From positions 186,001 through 250,000 of the forward strand of contig JANSWW010000004.1 of NCBI GenBank assembly GCA_024743275.1: a DNA stretch of 64,000 bases, written 5' to 3'. The translations under genes and the position numbers were made by a program. Source of the DNA: Alphaproteobacteria bacterium. Lineage in GTDB: Bacteria; Pseudomonadota; Alphaproteobacteria; JANSWW01. The notes below the pieces were generated by a model. That model did no database searches. It had not been told where the DNA came from and saw only the letters and a list, made by a program, of their open reading frames with translations. Below are positions 62,623-64,000 of the stretch, one piece after another. The first letter of the stretch is position 1; every line of letters begins with the position of its first letter.

Positions 62623-62946
62623 CTACGCCGAGGGGGAATAGTCGGTCGGGGTGAGGATGCGGTCCTCGACGGCGCCAACCAAGTCGCCATGTTCGGCCCC
62701 GGTCGTCCGCTTGATCTCCTTCCACTCCTCGTCGGCCATGAACCGGGCCCAACCGTCCTTCATGGCCGCCTCGTCCGGCCATTCGAGGAGATAGACGAAC
62801 TCGGTCCGGTCGCCGAACCGAGTCTCGTAGAGGCCGGTGATCCGGAACCCGTAGGTCTTCATGATGCGCCAGGCGTGGTCCCGGAATCGGGCGTGAAAGG
62901 CGTCCTTGTTGTGCTCGAAAATCTCATAGGTGCGCATCTGCAGCAT
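62623..62946 (-). CDS. NIPSNAP-family protein
   Basis: The 107-residue protein matches the NIPSNAP domain: LQMRTYEIFEHNKDAFHARF at the start, then FRITGLYETRFGDRTEFVYLLEWPDEAAMKDGWARF. These are small dimeric alpha/beta-barrel (ferredoxin-like) proteins of mostly unknown bacterial function. The start at 62946 gives the normal length (about 105). The AGG in GGCAGGCTATCCC precedes it. Confidence 0.87.
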   Translation of the reverse strand: MLQMRTYEIFEHNKDAFHARFRDHAWRIMKTYGFRITGLYETRFGDRTEFVYLLEWPDEAAMKDGWARFMADEEWKEIKRTTGAEHGDLVGAVEDRILTPTDYSPSA

Positions 62947-62985
62947 GGGATAGCCTGCCGGACGTTCGGTTGAAAAATATGGGCC

Positions 62986-63207
62986 ATGAGCAAGCATAGC
63001 AAGAAGTTGGCCGCGATGCGAGGCATCCCCGAGGGGATTGGACGCTCGACGATCTTTGTGCCGTTGCGGACCGCGTGGGACTGATCTACCGGCGGGGCGA
63101 CGGAACTGGAAGCGATCCAAGATGTTCGCAAGGCCGCCAAAGGCTTCATCGCGATGCTGATCGAGCAGGGCGACCCGGTCCCCCTGCCCGAAAAGCGATC
63201 GGCCTAG
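62986..63207 (+). pseudogene. Deletion-fused hicA-hicB toxin-antitoxin relic
   Basis: The frame from ATG 62986 reads MSKHSKKLAAMRGIPEG, a HicA N-terminus. After a frameshift near 63035 the next frame reads DWTLDDLCAVADRVGLIYRRG, the following HicA segment. A junction near 63105 then enters ELEAIQDVRKAAKGFIAMLI and a VPLPEKRSA end with TAG at 63205, which is the C-terminus of HicB. So the toxin's catalytic His part and the antitoxin's front are both missing. No functional product is expected. Confidence 0.65.
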
Positions 63208-63221
63208 GCTTTGAGCCCGCC

Positions 63222-64000
63222 TTAGGCCTCCAGCCCGAATGGGTCGTCGGCGGTGTGGGCCGGCTGGGTGAACCACCGCGGGCCGTCCTCGGTCATGTGG
63301 AAATGATCCTCCAGCCGGCAGCCGAACTCGCCATAGATGCAGATCGTCGGCTCATTGGAGAAGCACATGCCCGGCGCCAGCTCGGTCATGTCGCCCTTGA
63401 CCAGATAGGGCCATTCATGGACGTCGAGGCCTATGCCGTGCCCAGTGCGGTGGGGCAAACCGGGGGTACCGTAATTCGGCTCGAAGCCGGCATCCTCGAT
63501 CACCTTGCGGGCCGCCGCGTCGACCGCCTCGCAAGGGGCGCCGATCTTGGCTGCCTCGAAGGCCGCCGCCTGGGCCGCCTTTTCCGTGTCCCAGACGAAG
63601 CGCTGGCGGTCGGTCGGCTCGCCGAAGACATAGCTACGGGTGATATCGGAGACATAGCCGTCGACCGGCGCCCCGACGTCGATCAGTACCATGTCGCCCT
63701 CTTTCAGGGTCTGGGCATAGGGCACGCCGTGGGGATAGGCCGATGCCTCGCCGAACAGCACGATCCCGAAGGGCAGCGGCCCCTCGGCGCCGAGCCGCTT
63801 GTGGGCCTCCGACAGGAAGGCGTGGACCTCGGTGGTGGTGATCCCCTCCCGCATGATCCGGGCGGCCGCCTTGTGGACCTCCAGGGTGATGTTCTTGGCC
63901 GTCTGCATCAGGGCGATCTCGGCCGCCGACTTGACCCGGCGCAGGGGGGCCGTGATCTCGTTGCCGTTGACGAAGTCGAAGGCGTTGCCGGCCTTGCGGA
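63222..64000 (-). CDS. M24-family peptidase (Xaa-Pro dipeptidase-like), 5' end beyond window
   Basis: The frame runs from the window's right edge to the stop at 63222, so at least 259 C-terminal codons are present. The creatinase/aminopeptidase fold has metal ligands in VLIDVGAPVDGYVSDITRSYVFG (two Asp), GLPHRTGHGIGLDVHEWP (His), CFSNEPTICIYGEFGCRLEDHFHM (two Glu). VKSAAEIALM at the left is the linker before the catalytic domain. It could be a prolidase or a creatinase-type hydrolase. The N-terminal domain lies outside the window. Confidence 0.88.
   Translation of the reverse strand, partial: RKAGNAFDFVNGNEITAPLRRVKSAAEIALMQTAKNITLEVHKAAARIMREGITTTEVHAFLSEAHKRLGAEGPLPFGIVLFGEASAYPHGVPYAQTLKEGDMVLIDVGAPVDGYVSDITRSYVFGEPTDRQRFVWDTEKAAQAAAFEAAKIGAPCEAVDAAARKVIEDAGFEPNYGTPGLPHRTGHGIGLDVHEWPYLVKGDMTELAPGMCFSNEPTICIYGEFGCRLEDHFHMTEDGPRWFTQPAHTADDPFGLEA

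Overview
The window is GC-rich, densely coded chromosomal DNA of Gram-negative type. The lipid A genes, alphaproteobacterial family signatures (DUF4170, CHCC zinc finger, caspase/OmpA proteins, FNR/FixK-like and Fur-like boxes) and codon use point to a Rhodospirillales-like alphaproteobacterium. That placement is inference, because the window has no rRNA or other phylogenetic marker beyond thrS and infC.

Layout. 1-17163 is metabolic and house-keeping: a creatininase-family amidohydrolase, a divergent AraC regulator/MFS pair, an orphan ParA, TsaC/Sua5, an FAD-linked hydroxyacid dehydrogenase, a ugpBAEC glycerol-3-phosphate-type ABC importer, Ada, a class A PBP, a SOUL-like lipoprotein, a CHCC zinc-finger protein, a lone ABC ATPase and a lipoprotein lysophospholipase. 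A tRNA-Arg(CCG) at 17249 is followed by imperfect repeats and a copy of its own 3' end.

17564-23393 is the most unusual part: six minus-strand genes, all with export signals. They are a caspase-like protease joined to a formylglycine-enzyme-like domain, an OmpA-domain protein, two small secreted proteins, a CsgG/HfaB-like lipoprotein carrying a peptidoglycan-binding and a DUF4384-like domain, and a small secreted protein with three repeats of about 36 residues. I read this as a candidate surface-fibre (curli/holdfast-anchor-like) export and assembly locus of a type not familiar to me.

23749-28349 holds a YeeE/YedE transporter and a site-2 protease. Between them lies an island (about 24917-26994) with an RES/Xre toxin-antitoxin pair, gene relics and a truncated parB, bounded by 115-bp direct repeats (8 mismatches). 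Each repeat carries an FNR-type box, so the insertion appears to have duplicated an oxygen-responsive promoter region.

28491-35240 has an acyl-CoA/oxalyl-CoA ligase with a PanE-like reductase, a gene with two Fur-like boxes, a chemoreceptor, a cytochrome P460-like protein and a DUF4347-like protein. 35241-47803 covers purD, xseA, an M23 peptidase and a large lipid A/envelope lipid block (lpxL, lpxK, waaA, a DUF374 acyltransferase, msbA, a glycosyltransferase, an LpxH-like phosphoesterase and, divergently, a diacylglycerol-kinase-family gene). 47833-64000 has pmbA, a methyltransferase, a tandem DUF4170 protein, hydrolase and glycosyltransferase genes, thrS and infC (probably ATA start), a sugar/epimerase pair, two acyl-CoA synthetases, a NIPSNAP protein, a hicA-hicB deletion relic and an M24 peptidase cut by the window end.
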